Positions 25,392 to 34,303 are shown, counted from the stretch's first letter. The stretch: DNA of 64,000 nt from Desulfobacca acetoxidans DSM 11109 (GCF_000195295.1 NC_015388.1:1860001-1924000); one strand, 5' to 3'. Notes: a model not told the origin generated them from the sequence alone. Program-made: numbers and translations.

Positions 25392-25416
25392 GGTGGCACA
25401 GGCTTCCAAGCCTGTG
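25392..25416. repeat. REP-like palindrome (forward copy)
   Basis: ggtggcacaggcttccaagcctgtg: the arms cacaggctt and aagcctgtg pair perfectly. Near-identical copies are at 57246-57270 (same orientation) and 23293-23316 (opposite orientation). These resemble repetitive extragenic palindromes. In this case they bracket the sensor kinase gene in inverted orientation. Confidence 0.75.
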
Positions 25417-25531
25417 TAGAAACCACTTCCCAACTGCGGCGGGGGGGGTGCCTCGTTTTTTTCGCCCTACAACCCTGCAACACCGGTAGGCTCATCCGAT
25501 AGAGGCGAATCCTGTCTTCACCCCAAGCCTT

Positions 25532-25735
25532 GGGCGAATACGAGATTCGCCCCTACAGCCGCTATATATTTTTTGCGGGCGAATACGAGATTCGCCCCTA
25601 CAGCCGCTATATATTTTTTGCGGGCGAATACGAGATTCGCCCCTACAGCCGCTATATATTTTTTGCGGGCCAACATGAGGTTCGCCCCTACAGCCGCTAT
25701 ATATTTGTTGCGGGCGAACATGAGGTTAGCCCCTA
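25532..25735. repeat. 45-bp tandem repeat with internal hairpin, about 4.5 copies
   Basis: Units begin at 25532, 25577, 25622, 25667 and 25712, exactly 45 bp apart; the last is partial and the last two diverge (caacatgagg). Each unit has the perfect hairpin gggcgaat-acgag-attcgccc followed by ctacagccgctatatatttt. The stem-loop followed by an AT-rich segment resembles dispersed palindromes of many delta-proteobacteria, here expanded in tandem. Loop changes in later copies keep partial pairing. Confidence 0.9.
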
Positions 25736-25866
25736 TATGTTCCATTTCCCCGCCATAGGTCTTAACATATAGACGGCGGCGGGCTGAAATCCGCCTCGTT
25801 TGCGGGTTTGTATCTGGCACTCCGGGGTAAATTGCGGAGGAATCCGGTAAGACGCCGGGGGGATGG

Positions 25867-26424
25867 TCAGCGGCGCGCATAACGTTTGAGACTTACGTCG
25901 TAGAAATCATTCCCCTGACAGTCGTTGATGACGATGGTCGGCAGGTCTTCCACCACCAGACGGCGGATGGCTTCGGGCCCCAGATCTTCGTAGGCAACGA
26001 TTTCGGCGGCCTTGATAGATTGAGAGATCAGGGCGCCGGCGCCGCCGATAGCGCCGAGATAGACCGCCTTGCAGGCCACCATGGCATCGATAACCTCCTG
26101 ACTGCGCCTGCCTTTGCCGATCATGGCCTTCAGGCCGAGGCGCAGGAGTTGGGGGGCATAGGGGTCCATGCGGTAGCTGGTAGTGGGGCCGGCGGCGCCG
26201 ATAACCCGTCCCGGACGCGCCGGGCTGGGCCCGACATAAAACATTACCTGCCCCCGAAGGTCGACCGGCAGAGGCTGGCCCGCCTCCAGCAGGTCGATCA
26301 GACGTTTATGGGCTGCGTCCCGAGCCGTGTAAATGACGCCGTTGACGAGGACGTTATCGCCGATCTCCAGGGCTTCGACGTCCTGGTCGGAAAGCGGGGT
26401 GGTTAATCGTCTGGTACGAGGCAT
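25867..26424 (-). CDS. Fumarate hydratase class I, C-terminal (beta) subunit
   Basis: A 185-residue protein of the Fe-S hydro-lyase (tartrate/fumarate) beta family. VNGVIYTARDAAHKRLIDLL, VGPSPARPGRVIGAAGPTTSYRMD, written here as VGPSPARPG and GAAGPTTSYRMD, and MIGKGRRSQEVIDAM are its conserved blocks; VVEDLPTIVINDCQGNDFY lies near the end. It pairs with the alpha subunit encoded at 26770-27609 to interconvert fumarate and malate. L-tartrate dehydratase is the close alternative. The two subunit genes are separated by 345 bp of repeats, which is unusually far for partners. Confidence 0.9.
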   Translation of the reverse strand: MPRTRRLTTPLSDQDVEALEIGDNVLVNGVIYTARDAAHKRLIDLLEAGQPLPVDLRGQVMFYVGPSPARPGRVIGAAGPTTSYRMDPYAPQLLRLGLKAMIGKGRRSQEVIDAMVACKAVYLGAIGGAGALISQSIKAAEIVAYEDLGPEAIRRLVVEDLPTIVINDCQGNDFYDVSLKRYARR

Positions 26425-26769
26425 TGACAGCTCCTTGTATAAAAACAGAATGTATTTGTAGGGTGGGCAATGCCCACTACGCCACTACGCCTCTACGCCT
26501 CTGTTTTCATGCTTCGTTGTGTTCTTGAGAACATGTGGACTTGTATAAAAACAGTGAGCCGTGAGCCGTGAGCCGTGAGCAGCAAAAACATTATTGTGAG
26601 CAGCCGCCACGATTCTGTTTTCATGCTTCGTTGTGTTCTTGAGAACATGTGAACTTATATGAAAGAAGGTGGTGCAGGCTTTGCAGCCGGCACGCTGATG
26701 CACAGGCCAGGAGGCCTATGCCACCAATTATTCTTTCATGCTTCGTGGTGTTTCTCAGAACATGATGAT
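26425..26769. repeat. Three-copy ~50-bp repeat between fumarase genes
   Basis: Copies at 26501-26554, 26614-26665 and 26731-26780 share ttcatgcttcgttgtgttct followed by gagaacatg and a tataa-containing tail; the third is more divergent and overlaps the end of the alpha-subunit gene. Between them lie a gtgagcc heptamer repeated three times (26555-26580), a gtgggcaatgcccac palindrome (26466-26480) and a broken ggtgg-cacaggcc element (26662-26725). No gene is seen. Confidence 0.8.
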
Positions 26770-27609
26770 TTATAAGACGACTTCTTTATGCCGGCTGGCG
26801 TGGCACTGGATATTGATGGCCAACGGCAGACTGGCGATATGGCAGGGCATAACATTGAAGTGGACGGCCAGGGCCGTGAGGCGTCCCCCGATCCCGGCCG
26901 GACCGATGCCCAGGTTATTGATCAGGGTGAGGAATTCATCCTCGAGAGCCGCCAGTTGCGGGTCGGGATTGCGGGTACCGACTTCCCGCAGCAGGGCCTT
27001 TTTGGCGAGCAGAGCCGCCTGTTCAAAGGTGCCGCCCAGGCCGATGCCGACCACGAGCGGCGGGCAGGCGTTGGCCCCGGCCTCGCTGATGGTTTGGGCG
27101 ATTTTTTCTTTGATGCCGGCCAGTCCGGCCGCCGGCCGCAGCATGTGCACCCGGCTCATATTCTCACTGCCGCCGCCTTTGGGAACCACGGTAAGTTTGA
27201 GACGGTCACCGGGAACGATTGAGACGTAGATGACCGCCGGGGTATTGTCGCCGGTATTCTTTCGGGTGAGTGGGTGACAGAGGGATTTGCGCAGGTAGCC
27301 TTCCTGATATCCCTGGCGCACCCCTTCCTGAATGGCCTCGTTGAGGTTGCCCCCTATCAGATGCACTTCCTGCCCCAGTTCGACGAAGACCACTACCAGA
27401 CCGCAGTCCTGGCAGATGGGAATCAGTTCCTCCCGGGCAATGCGGGCGTTTTCCAACAGCAGCCGAAAGACCTCCTGCCCGGCGGGGGATTCCTCTTCCC
27501 GCAGACCCCGCTCGAAGGCCTGTACCATGTCCTGGCCGAGCAGATAATTGGCGTCCATGGCCGCCTGTTTTACGGCCGCAGTAACCTCTTTAACGTTAAT
27601 TTCTCTCAT
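26770..27609 (-). CDS. Fumarate hydratase class I, N-terminal (alpha) subunit
   Basis: About 279 residues from ATG at 27609 (an ATG four codons earlier at 27621 is also possible). The sequence has ICQDCGLVVVFVELG, GSENMSRVHMLRPAAG and ACPPLVVGIGLGGTFEQAA, conserved blocks of the class I fumarase/tartrate dehydratase alpha subunit that binds the catalytic [4Fe-4S] cluster through Cys residues. The enzyme is oxygen-sensitive and works in the reductive or oxidative TCA branch. The beta-subunit gene is the next one downstream. Confidence 0.9.
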   Translation of the reverse strand: MREINVKEVTAAVKQAAMDANYLLGQDMVQAFERGLREEESPAGQEVFRLLLENARIAREELIPICQDCGLVVVFVELGQEVHLIGGNLNEAIQEGVRQGYQEGYLRKSLCHPLTRKNTGDNTPAVIYVSIVPGDRLKLTVVPKGGGSENMSRVHMLRPAAGLAGIKEKIAQTISEAGANACPPLVVGIGLGGTFEQAALLAKKALLREVGTRNPDPQLAALEDEFLTLINNLGIGPAGIGGRLTALAVHFNVMPCHIASLPLAINIQCHASRHKEVVL

Positions 27610-27657
27610 GATGCCGTCCATTCCGGGGAAGAATTAGTTTTTACGCAAAGGCTGGGA

Positions 27658-30051
27658 TTATTCGCCCAGATCCTTTTTAAAGAAGTTCGGATTGATTGCC
27701 GGTCGGGGTCGAACGGCGGCTTGGGCTTCCTCATCCGGGTTATCGTACTCTTCCTCCTCCGCCTCGTCGTCCGAGGCTTCGTCATCCACCCCCCGGTCCC
27801 GACCGGAGGCGAAAAGGGTGGCCGGCAGACTGGGAAACTCTTCCAGCGGCTGGTTTTTCAGGGCCTCCTGCATAAACCTGATGAATATAGGAGCGGCGGC
27901 CTGGGAGCCGGTCTCCTTGGCACCCAGGGAGCGCTCATCATCCATCCCCACCCAGACGCCGGCGGTGACGGAGGGAGTAAAGCCGATGAACCAGGCGTCC
28001 CGAGTATTGTTGGTGGTGCCGGTCTTGCCGCCGATCGGCCGTCTCAGGGCTAGAACTTTCTGACCTGTACCCCGCGTCACGACGCCGACCAACAGTTCCG
28101 TCATGATCTGGGCGGTGCGTTGGCTTATGGCCGGGCGTGAATGTGGCTCCGCTTCTTCGAGGATCCGGCCGTCCCGGTCCTCCAGGCGTTCGATCAGGAT
28201 AGGGGCGGCCAACTGTCCCTGGTTGGGGAAGACGGAATAGGCCCGGGTAAGTTCAAACAGGCTAACCTCGGAGGCCCCCAGGGCCGAAGAGTAATTGGGA
28301 TAAATCTGGGTGGTGAGCCCCATGGCCTTGGCCAGGTTGATGACCGGCGGCAGACCGACGCTCATCAGCAGGCGGACGGTGGGAATATTGCGGGAGCGGG
28401 CCAGAGCGGTGGCCAGACTGATGGGGCCGCTATAACGATTATCATAGTTTTTGGGGGTCCACAGTTCGCCCCGTCGGCCTCCCGGCAGGGAGATGGGTTC
28501 GTCCAGGAGCGTGGAACCGGGCCCATAGCCTTTTTCCACCGCAGTAGCATAAATGATGGGTTTGAAGGCCGAACCCGGCTGCCGCTTGGCCTGGGTGGCG
28601 CGGTTGAAGACGCTGTCCCGATAGTCTTTCCCGCCCATGATGACCCGCACCTTGCCGGTGTGATTTTCGACGTACACCAGGGCCCCCTGTGCCGTGGGGT
28701 CGGGGTCCACGCTGACCAACCACTTCTGGCGGCCGCTGGCTTTCTGCTGCAGGCGCACCTGAATGACGTCGCCTAGACGCAGCCGGGAGACAATATTACT
28801 CGCCTCGGAAACCTTCATCCCAGGTGCCGGGGCCGGGTTCTGGACCAGAAAGCCGTATTCGTTACCGAAGCGGACGACCAGGCAGTTTCGCCCTTTCTCA
28901 GGCTGAACCACGACGGCGGTCTGCAACTGTCCCTTCAGGGGGGGGTGTTTCTGTTGATATTTAACCTGCTGCAGACAGAAAGAATCAATCTCTTTGGCCG
29001 ATAAGCGTTTTAAGGGGCCGCGGAACCCATGACGGCGGTAGAGGTCTTTAAGACCTTGGTTAACCGCCTCCTGAGCAGCGCGATGCAGTTCGATATCCGC
29101 CGCGGTGTAAACCCGGAACCCGGCTTTATAGAGTGGGTCCCGGCCGTATCGTTCCTCCAGGAGTTGGCGCACATATTCAGTGTAATAGCCCACGTAATCA
29201 AAACCTGGCTGGCGGGAGGTCTTGAAAGTCAAGGCCTGGTTGAGGGCCGCCTGGGCCTCGGCCGGTTCAACAAAACCTTCCTCCACCATGCGATTAAGAA
29301 CATAGGTCTGACGTTCCTTGGCGCGCAGGGGATTATTGGTCGGGGCGTAGCGGGTCGGGGCCTTGGGGAGTCCGGCCAGCATGGCGGCTTCGGCCAGATT
29401 AAGGTCCTCGACGTGCTTGCCGAAGTATTCCAGCGCCGCCGCCTCCACGCCATAGGCGCCGTTGCCTAAATAAATATGGTTCAGATAGAGGTACAGGACC
29501 TCTTCCTTGGTGAGATAATTATCGATCCGGTAGGCCAGGATGGCCTCGCGCAGCTTGCGGGAGAAGCTCTTCTCGGAACTTAACAGGATGCTCTTGACCA
29601 CCTGTTGGGTGATGGTGCTGCCTCCCTGGACAATTTCGCCGGCCTTGACGTTTTCGATAAAGGCCCGCACGATGCCTAGAAAATCAACCCCGGTATGCTC
29701 GAAAAAACGGGCGTCCTCGGCGGCCAGAAAAGCCAGGATGAGATGCTGCGGCAACCGGGTATAGGGGACAATGATGCGTTTTTCCATGAAATACTCGCCC
29801 ATAAGCTGGCCGTCCCGGGCATAGATCCGGGTAATCAGATTGGGGCGGAAATCTTTCAAAGAGGTGTAATCAGGGAGGTCGCGACTGAAATGGTAATAAA
29901 TATAATAAGATATACCCCCAGCCGCCACCAGGCCGACGAGGAAAAGAATCAAAAATAATCTTGAGAGCAGTCGCCCCAGTGACCAACGCCGCTCCGGCGG
30001 GGGCGGCTTTTTGGTCCTGGCGGTCTGGCGTGATTTCTTATACGTGGGCAT
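27658..30051 (-). CDS. mrcA: Penicillin-binding protein 1A, bifunctional class A
   Basis: About 797 residues from ATG at 30051; a GTG at 30060 adds three. Numbering from 30060: one membrane helix at about 30-52, GT51 glycosyltransferase with catalytic Glu115 in EDARFFEHTGVD and QGGSTITQQ at 145-153, then the transpeptidase with SAFK (Ser497, Lys500), SRN (556-558) and KTGTT (679-683). The C-terminal 45 residues are strongly acidic (about 758-778) and not part of either domain. It polymerises and cross-links peptidoglycan at the periplasmic face of the inner membrane. Confidence 0.95.
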   Translation of the reverse strand: MPTYKKSRQTARTKKPPPPERRWSLGRLLSRLFLILFLVGLVAAGGISYYIYYHFSRDLPDYTSLKDFRPNLITRIYARDGQLMGEYFMEKRIIVPYTRLPQHLILAFLAAEDARFFEHTGVDFLGIVRAFIENVKAGEIVQGGSTITQQVVKSILLSSEKSFSRKLREAILAYRIDNYLTKEEVLYLYLNHIYLGNGAYGVEAAALEYFGKHVEDLNLAEAAMLAGLPKAPTRYAPTNNPLRAKERQTYVLNRMVEEGFVEPAEAQAALNQALTFKTSRQPGFDYVGYYTEYVRQLLEERYGRDPLYKAGFRVYTAADIELHRAAQEAVNQGLKDLYRRHGFRGPLKRLSAKEIDSFCLQQVKYQQKHPPLKGQLQTAVVVQPEKGRNCLVVRFGNEYGFLVQNPAPAPGMKVSEASNIVSRLRLGDVIQVRLQQKASGRQKWLVSVDPDPTAQGALVYVENHTGKVRVIMGGKDYRDSVFNRATQAKRQPGSAFKPIIYATAVEKGYGPGSTLLDEPISLPGGRRGELWTPKNYDNRYSGPISLATALARSRNIPTVRLLMSVGLPPVINLAKAMGLTTQIYPNYSSALGASEVSLFELTRAYSVFPNQGQLAAPILIERLEDRDGRILEEAEPHSRPAISQRTAQIMTELLVGVVTRGTGQKVLALRRPIGGKTGTTNNTRDAWFIGFTPSVTAGVWVGMDDERSLGAKETGSQAAAPIFIRFMQEALKNQPLEEFPSLPATLFASGRDRGVDDEASDDEAEEEEYDNPDEEAQAAVRPRPAINPNFFKKDLGE

Positions 30052-30177
30052 GAAATACACTTTTCCGATGAGGTTTCTTGCTATGACAGGGCAAATAACG
30101 GCATGTCACCGGGAACGCCACTAAGGGCCGCCATTCTTTGCCCCCGTCGGCCGGATCGTTGAGTCCGGCCTCACCTG

Positions 30178-31095
30178 TCAGGTCCCGAATCTTTCCCCTA
30201 CCCGAGGATCTTGGGATTGGATAAATTCCTCGGCCTTTACCTTGCCCAGGTCTTTGGCGCGCAGACGGGCGATTATGACAGCGCCGCCTTTTACCGCCAC
30301 TTTGAGACCCTTCGGGGTAACCTCAAGAATCTCGCCGGGGAGGGCGTCATGATCCTGGGGTGCGTACGAGGCATTGAAAAATTTTACTGTTTCCCCTCGA
30401 AAGGTGGTAGTGGCGCCGGGTTGGGGATCGCAGCCGCGTATGAAATTATAGACTGCGCGGCCCGGTTGGTCCCAATTCAAGCCGGCCACCCGCTCGTCGC
30501 AGGGAGGTTCATAGGTAGCCAGGGAGTGATCCTGGGGAATTCGCGGGGCTTTGCCGGCAGCAATCAGATCTACCGCCTCTGCCAGGGCCTCCACCCCCAA
30601 GGGGTAGAGCTTGTTGAAATAGACCGCACCCGTAGTTTCATCAGGGCCGAGGTCCACTTCTTTCTGCAACAGGATATCGCCGGTATCGATGCCTTCATCC
30701 ACCCAGAAAATGGTCAGTCCGGTTTGGCTGTCGCCGTGGATCACGGCCCAATTAATAGCCGAGGCACCCCGGTGTCTGGGCAGGATGGAGGGGTGATAAC
30801 AGATGCTGCCGAGACGCGGCAGGGCCAGTACCCGGCCCGGCACTATATCGGTGACGAAGGCCAGCACCGCCAGGTCCGGAGCCAGCTTTTTCATCTGTTC
30901 GTAGGCCTCCGGGTCTTTCATCCGCCTGGGCTGAAACACCGGCACCCCTGCCGCAACCGCTGCTTCCTTCAGGGGGTCGGGCTTGCCCTTGGGCGAATCC
31001 GGAGGGCAAAAAACGCCGACAATGCCATAACGGGGGTTCAATACTTTGAACACGTCCGCGCCAAAAGCCGCCTGACCGAGCAGTGCGATACGCAT
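30178..31095 (-). CDS. Formyltransferase of the formyl-THF hydrolase type
   Basis: A 305-residue protein of the methionyl-tRNA formyltransferase superfamily. YHPSILPRHRGASAINWAVI contains the catalytic His and the SLLPRHRG-type formyl-folate motif, followed by GLTIFWVDEGIDTGDIL with the conserved Asp. The C-terminal domain (GLNWDQPGRAVYNFIRGCDPQPGA) and the N-terminus LGQAAFGADVFKVL are closer to the N-terminal hydrolase domain of 10-formyl-THF dehydrogenase than to Fmt. It could act as Fmt, as a sugar or amine formyltransferase, or as a formyl-THF deformylase. Catalysis uses 10-formyl-THF in the cytoplasm. Confidence 0.85.
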   Translation of the reverse strand: MRIALLGQAAFGADVFKVLNPRYGIVGVFCPPDSPKGKPDPLKEAAVAAGVPVFQPRRMKDPEAYEQMKKLAPDLAVLAFVTDIVPGRVLALPRLGSICYHPSILPRHRGASAINWAVIHGDSQTGLTIFWVDEGIDTGDILLQKEVDLGPDETTGAVYFNKLYPLGVEALAEAVDLIAAGKAPRIPQDHSLATYEPPCDERVAGLNWDQPGRAVYNFIRGCDPQPGATTTFRGETVKFFNASYAPQDHDALPGEILEVTPKGLKVAVKGGAVIIARLRAKDLGKVKAEEFIQSQDPRVGERFGT

Positions 31096-31123
31096 AATAC
31101 CCTCCTTTTAGATGTAGGAAAAA

Positions 31124-31252
31124 GGGAAGAGGGATTAGTAAAAACCGGCATCAAAATTCTTCCCTGGTTCCCGATAATTGCCATTAAATCATTTCCCTTG
31201 GCCTTTCCTCGCCTTCTTTTACTTTTTTCCCGAATCCCTCTTCCCTCTTCCC
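31124..31252. repeat. Inverted repeat between formyltransferase and small membrane gene
   Basis: aaaaagggaagagggatt near 31121-31138 is complementary to aatccctcttccc near 31233-31245, giving a 13-bp or longer stem around a 95-base loop. The right arm is a ccctctt heptamer doublet. It may act as a terminator or be a remnant of a small palindromic element. Confidence 0.5.
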
Positions 31253-31257
31253 TGCTT

Positions 31258-31443
31258 TTAATGGTGCTCCTCATGGCTTGGCTTAGGTTCCAGGGTACCG
31301 GCATATAGTGCTACTGCGGTCGCAACCAACACCGAGCCGACAGTGATGATCCAATTGAGATTCAGAAATGCCAGGACAAACAGGCAAAAAACTACGATTA
31401 CCAACAGGGCTTGTTTACTCCGATAATTTTCCGATGTGCTCAT
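31258..31443 (-). CDS. Small two-helix membrane protein
   Basis: Sixty-one residues: a short polar N-terminus (MSTSENYRSKQ), two hydrophobic segments (ALLVIVVFCLFVLAFLN and WIITVGSVLVATAVALYAG), then a polar tail ending EEHH. No family is recognised. It lies between the formyltransferase and gltX. The composition and regular helix pattern support a real gene, though the start is inferred from the first ATG only. Confidence 0.5.
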   Translation of the reverse strand: MSTSENYRSKQALLVIVVFCLFVLAFLNLNWIITVGSVLVATAVALYAGTLEPKPSHEEHH

Positions 31444-31508
31444 GTGCTATCGCCTCCGTATCTTCTATCTTCCGGTTATTGGGGAAATGGGTGCCTACCT
31501 TTGATATT

Positions 31509-32903
31509 TCAGGGGCACGCCGCTACTGCTGTCCGGAGCCGCCGGAGGACCTCCGGCCAACCGAGGATTTCAATGATCTCAAACAATCCGGGGCTGGCGG
31601 TCCGGCCGGTGAGGGCCAGCCGGACGGCTTGGGCAATCTCTTTGATCTTCAGTCCCGCTTCCTCCTGCATATTTTTGAAAAACTGGTGCAGCGCCTCTTC
31701 GTTCGGAACCGGTTCCGCCTGCCAACGGGCGATGATCTCCCGGAGGACTGGTTTGATCCGGGGCGTCAAGAACTTCCTGGCGCCTTTATCTTCATAGGGC
31801 CGGGGATCCTCGAAGTAAAAGCGCGCCTGAGCGGCCATGTCCACCAGGGTGTGCGCCCGGGGCTGCAGGGTGCGGGCCACGTTAGCAAGCGTTGCCAGGT
31901 CATCAACCCTGATATCGATCTTAGACAGAAATTCCTGGAGTTGGGGGGCCAGCGCCGCCGCAGTGGCCTGACGCAGGTAGTGGCCGTTGAGCCAGGCAAG
32001 TTTCTCGGTATCGAAGATGCCGGGCGCTTTCCCTACGTGATCCAGGGAGAAGGAGCGGATCAACTCTTCCCGGCTGAAAATTTCCTGGTCGCCGTGGGAC
32101 CAGCCCAGGCGTGCCAGGAAATTTACCATAGTATCGGGCAGATAGCCCATATCCCGATAGGCCAGCACCGACAGGGCGCCGTGGCGTTTGGAGAGCTTGG
32201 CGCGGTCGGGACCCAGGATCATGGGGATGTGAGCGAATTGGGGCAGAGGAGCGCCTAAGGCCTGGTAGATGAGAATCTGCCGGGGGGTGTTGGAGATGTG
32301 ATCGTCACCCCGGATAACGTGGGTGATATTCATGGTGAGATCATCTACGACAACGGCGAAGTTATAGGTCGGGACGCCGTCGGCCCGGACCAGCACCAGA
32401 TCGTCCAGTTCGGCGTTGTCAAAAGCAATGGCCCCTTTGGTGAGGTCGTCCCAGTGGGTGATGCCGTCAGTGGGGCTGCGGAAACGCACTGCGGTATCCG
32501 ACCCGGCTTTGAGGCCCAGGTCCCGACAGTGGCCGTCATAGCGCGGTTTCTCTCCGCGGGCCAAAGCCGCCTGCCGTCGCTGTTCCAGCTCTTCCTTGGG
32601 GCAGTTGCAGTAATAGGCCGCCCCGCGGGCAATTAATTCCTGGGTGTAAAATCGGTAGGTTTCCAGGCGTTCGGTCTGGCGATAGGGGCCTTCATCCCAA
32701 TCCAGGCCCAGCCAGGTTAGACCGGCGATGATATCGTCTTCATAGATTTTCTGGGATCGCTCCACGTCGGTGTCTTCGATCCGCAGGATAAAGGTACCGT
32801 TGTAATGCCGGGCAAAGAGCCAATTAAACAGCGCCGTGCGCGCTCCCCCCAGATGCAGGAAGCCAGTGGGGCTGGGCGAAAACCGGGTGCGCAGGGAAGC
32901 CAT
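31509..32903 (-). CDS. gltX: Glutamyl-tRNA synthetase
   Basis: A 464-residue class I synthetase. The HIGH-like site is SPTGFLHLGGARTALFNWL, with RIEDTDVERSQKIYEDDI following. The KMSKS-like loop is AKLSKRHGALSV. The C-terminal anticodon-binding part ends at RRLRTAVAACP. It charges tRNA-Glu with glutamate in the cytoplasm; depending on the genome it may be discriminating or also mischarge tRNA-Gln. Five bases separate it from the nitronate monooxygenase-like gene upstream. Confidence 0.96.
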   Translation of the reverse strand: MASLRTRFSPSPTGFLHLGGARTALFNWLFARHYNGTFILRIEDTDVERSQKIYEDDIIAGLTWLGLDWDEGPYRQTERLETYRFYTQELIARGAAYYCNCPKEELEQRRQAALARGEKPRYDGHCRDLGLKAGSDTAVRFRSPTDGITHWDDLTKGAIAFDNAELDDLVLVRADGVPTYNFAVVVDDLTMNITHVIRGDDHISNTPRQILIYQALGAPLPQFAHIPMILGPDRAKLSKRHGALSVLAYRDMGYLPDTMVNFLARLGWSHGDQEIFSREELIRSFSLDHVGKAPGIFDTEKLAWLNGHYLRQATAAALAPQLQEFLSKIDIRVDDLATLANVARTLQPRAHTLVDMAAQARFYFEDPRPYEDKGARKFLTPRIKPVLREIIARWQAEPVPNEEALHQFFKNMQEEAGLKIKEIAQAVRLALTGRTASPGLFEIIEILGWPEVLRRLRTAVAACP

Positions 32904-32908
32904 GAGGT

Positions 32909-34015
32909 TCAGTCCTTCTTGGGTGGATTTAACCCGATCAGTTCGTCCATCAGCTCGTCCACCGAGAGAATCTGGTCAACCAGGTATCCCCGTTGGCCGA
33001 TGGTGTAAATCGGCTTTTCTCTGTCGGTGAAACCGTGGGCGCTGAGCAGCACGTTGCAGATGCAAAAACTATCGTAGGAATCCTTGGCCGAACAGACGGT
33101 AAAATGGCCTTCTTGATCTTTGCGGAGCACAAACCCGCGATTGCATTTCGGCGGCCGGTCTTTGTGCAGCGCTATTTGATAGCCGGGAGAGGTTTTAATC
33201 AATCGGAAAGGCAGGCCGCAGGGAGACCCTGGATTTTTGGGCACAATAATGTCTTCTCTCCTGCAGTCAATGATAGCCTGCTTGAAATCAGCCGAGGCGC
33301 CGCTTTCGTGAGTGGCCGCAAACCTGGTGCCCAACTGCACGCCATCGGCGCCGAACTCATTCACCCACTTGAGGATATCGTCATGATAGTAAACCCCGCC
33401 GGCTACAATCACCGGAAAATCGCCGTGTTTCTGGGCGAATTCTTTCACCGGGCCGAAAAGATTCTCCAGTCGGAAGGCGTCCTTGGAAACGTCGGCATGC
33501 GAGAATCCAAGATGCCCGCCAGCCAACGGCCCTTCCAGCACCACGGCATCCGGAATACGGTCGTATCTTTCGGTCCACCTCCGGTGAATTATTCTCAGGG
33601 CTTTAGCCGAGGAGACAATAGGAATCAAGGCCACGTCAGCACTGGCAACGTTCTCCGGCAGGTTGGTAGGCAGGCCGGCGCCTAAAATCAGGGCATCCAC
33701 GCCTCCGGCAATGGCTCCCAGGATAGAATCAGTGAATGACTGGTATAACGCAACCATGATGTTAATGGCAATAAACCCGCCATTCTCTTTGGCTTCGGCA
33801 ACTTCAATGGCCGCGGCTTGATAGGAATCGACTTTCCTGCCTATTCTTTTGCTTACTAAAGTTGCCAGACCGGCGCTGGATATGGTGCCGACACCGCCTC
33901 TCTGAGCCACTGCCCGAGCTAAGGGGGCGAGGGATATACCAATGCCCATGCCGCCCTGTATTAAGATAACGTTTCGATCAGCGCCAGCGATCGGTATGGT
34001 TGGTAGATTTTTCAT
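32909..34015 (-). CDS. Nitronate monooxygenase/FabK-like flavoprotein
   Basis: A 368-residue TIM-barrel FMN protein. NVILIQGGMGIGISLAPLARAV is the conserved N-terminal phosphate-binding segment, GGHLGFSHAD and VIVAGGVYYHDDI with FGADGVQLGTRFAATHES complete the FMN site. The C-terminal Cys-rich tail (CKxR-like) is not typical of fatty-acid enoyl reductase FabK but occurs in 2-nitropropane dioxygenase relatives. The exact substrate cannot be assigned. It likely reduces or oxidises a small substrate with NAD(P)H or oxygen. Confidence 0.82.
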   Translation of the reverse strand: MKNLPTIPIAGADRNVILIQGGMGIGISLAPLARAVAQRGGVGTISSAGLATLVSKRIGRKVDSYQAAAIEVAEAKENGGFIAINIMVALYQSFTDSILGAIAGGVDALILGAGLPTNLPENVASADVALIPIVSSAKALRIIHRRWTERYDRIPDAVVLEGPLAGGHLGFSHADVSKDAFRLENLFGPVKEFAQKHGDFPVIVAGGVYYHDDILKWVNEFGADGVQLGTRFAATHESGASADFKQAIIDCRREDIIVPKNPGSPCGLPFRLIKTSPGYQIALHKDRPPKCNRGFVLRKDQEGHFTVCSAKDSYDSFCICNVLLSAHGFTDREKPIYTIGQRGYLVDQILSVDELMDELIGLNPPKKD

Positions 34016-34303
34016 TATGCCTCTTTGGACGTATTATATTGCACTCTAGCACCGGAACCGAACGGGTAATACTACCGGCATAAACCGGGGTAAGGTTCAT
34101 GATATCCAACTTCTGAAGAGAAAGGAACAGGCAATGAACCGCATTCTGCAAGTTATTAAATTTTCATTATAGCATTTTTTCCGGCCAAATCATACAAAGT
34201 TTTGATACATGCAAATAATCTCGGTTAATGAGGTAATCCCCAATCAAGATTCATGCCGGCGGAAAAACCAGGGTTACCAAAGAAACTATTGCCGGCGGAT
34301 ACG

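Larger units (their letters stand above)
25205..25866. other. Intergenic region with palindromes and 45-bp tandem repeats
   Basis: Holds a ggtggcacaggcttccaagcctgtg palindrome (25392-25416), a G-tract at 25442-25449, the tandem array 25532-25735 described separately, and no credible gene. Open frames across the array on both strands arise because the 45-bp unit is a multiple of three without stops; they are not read as genes. Confidence 0.7.

Noticed and set aside
25518-25880. A 120-residue open frame with repeated NLMFARKKYIAAVGA on the minus strand, and matching frames on the plus strand
   Set aside because: It is made by the 45-bp tandem repeat, which has no stops in several frames. No ribosome site or homology supports translation.
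30211-31308. Long plus-strand open frame opposite the formyltransferase
   Set aside because: Shadow of the formyltransferase, which has catalytic motifs on the minus strand.
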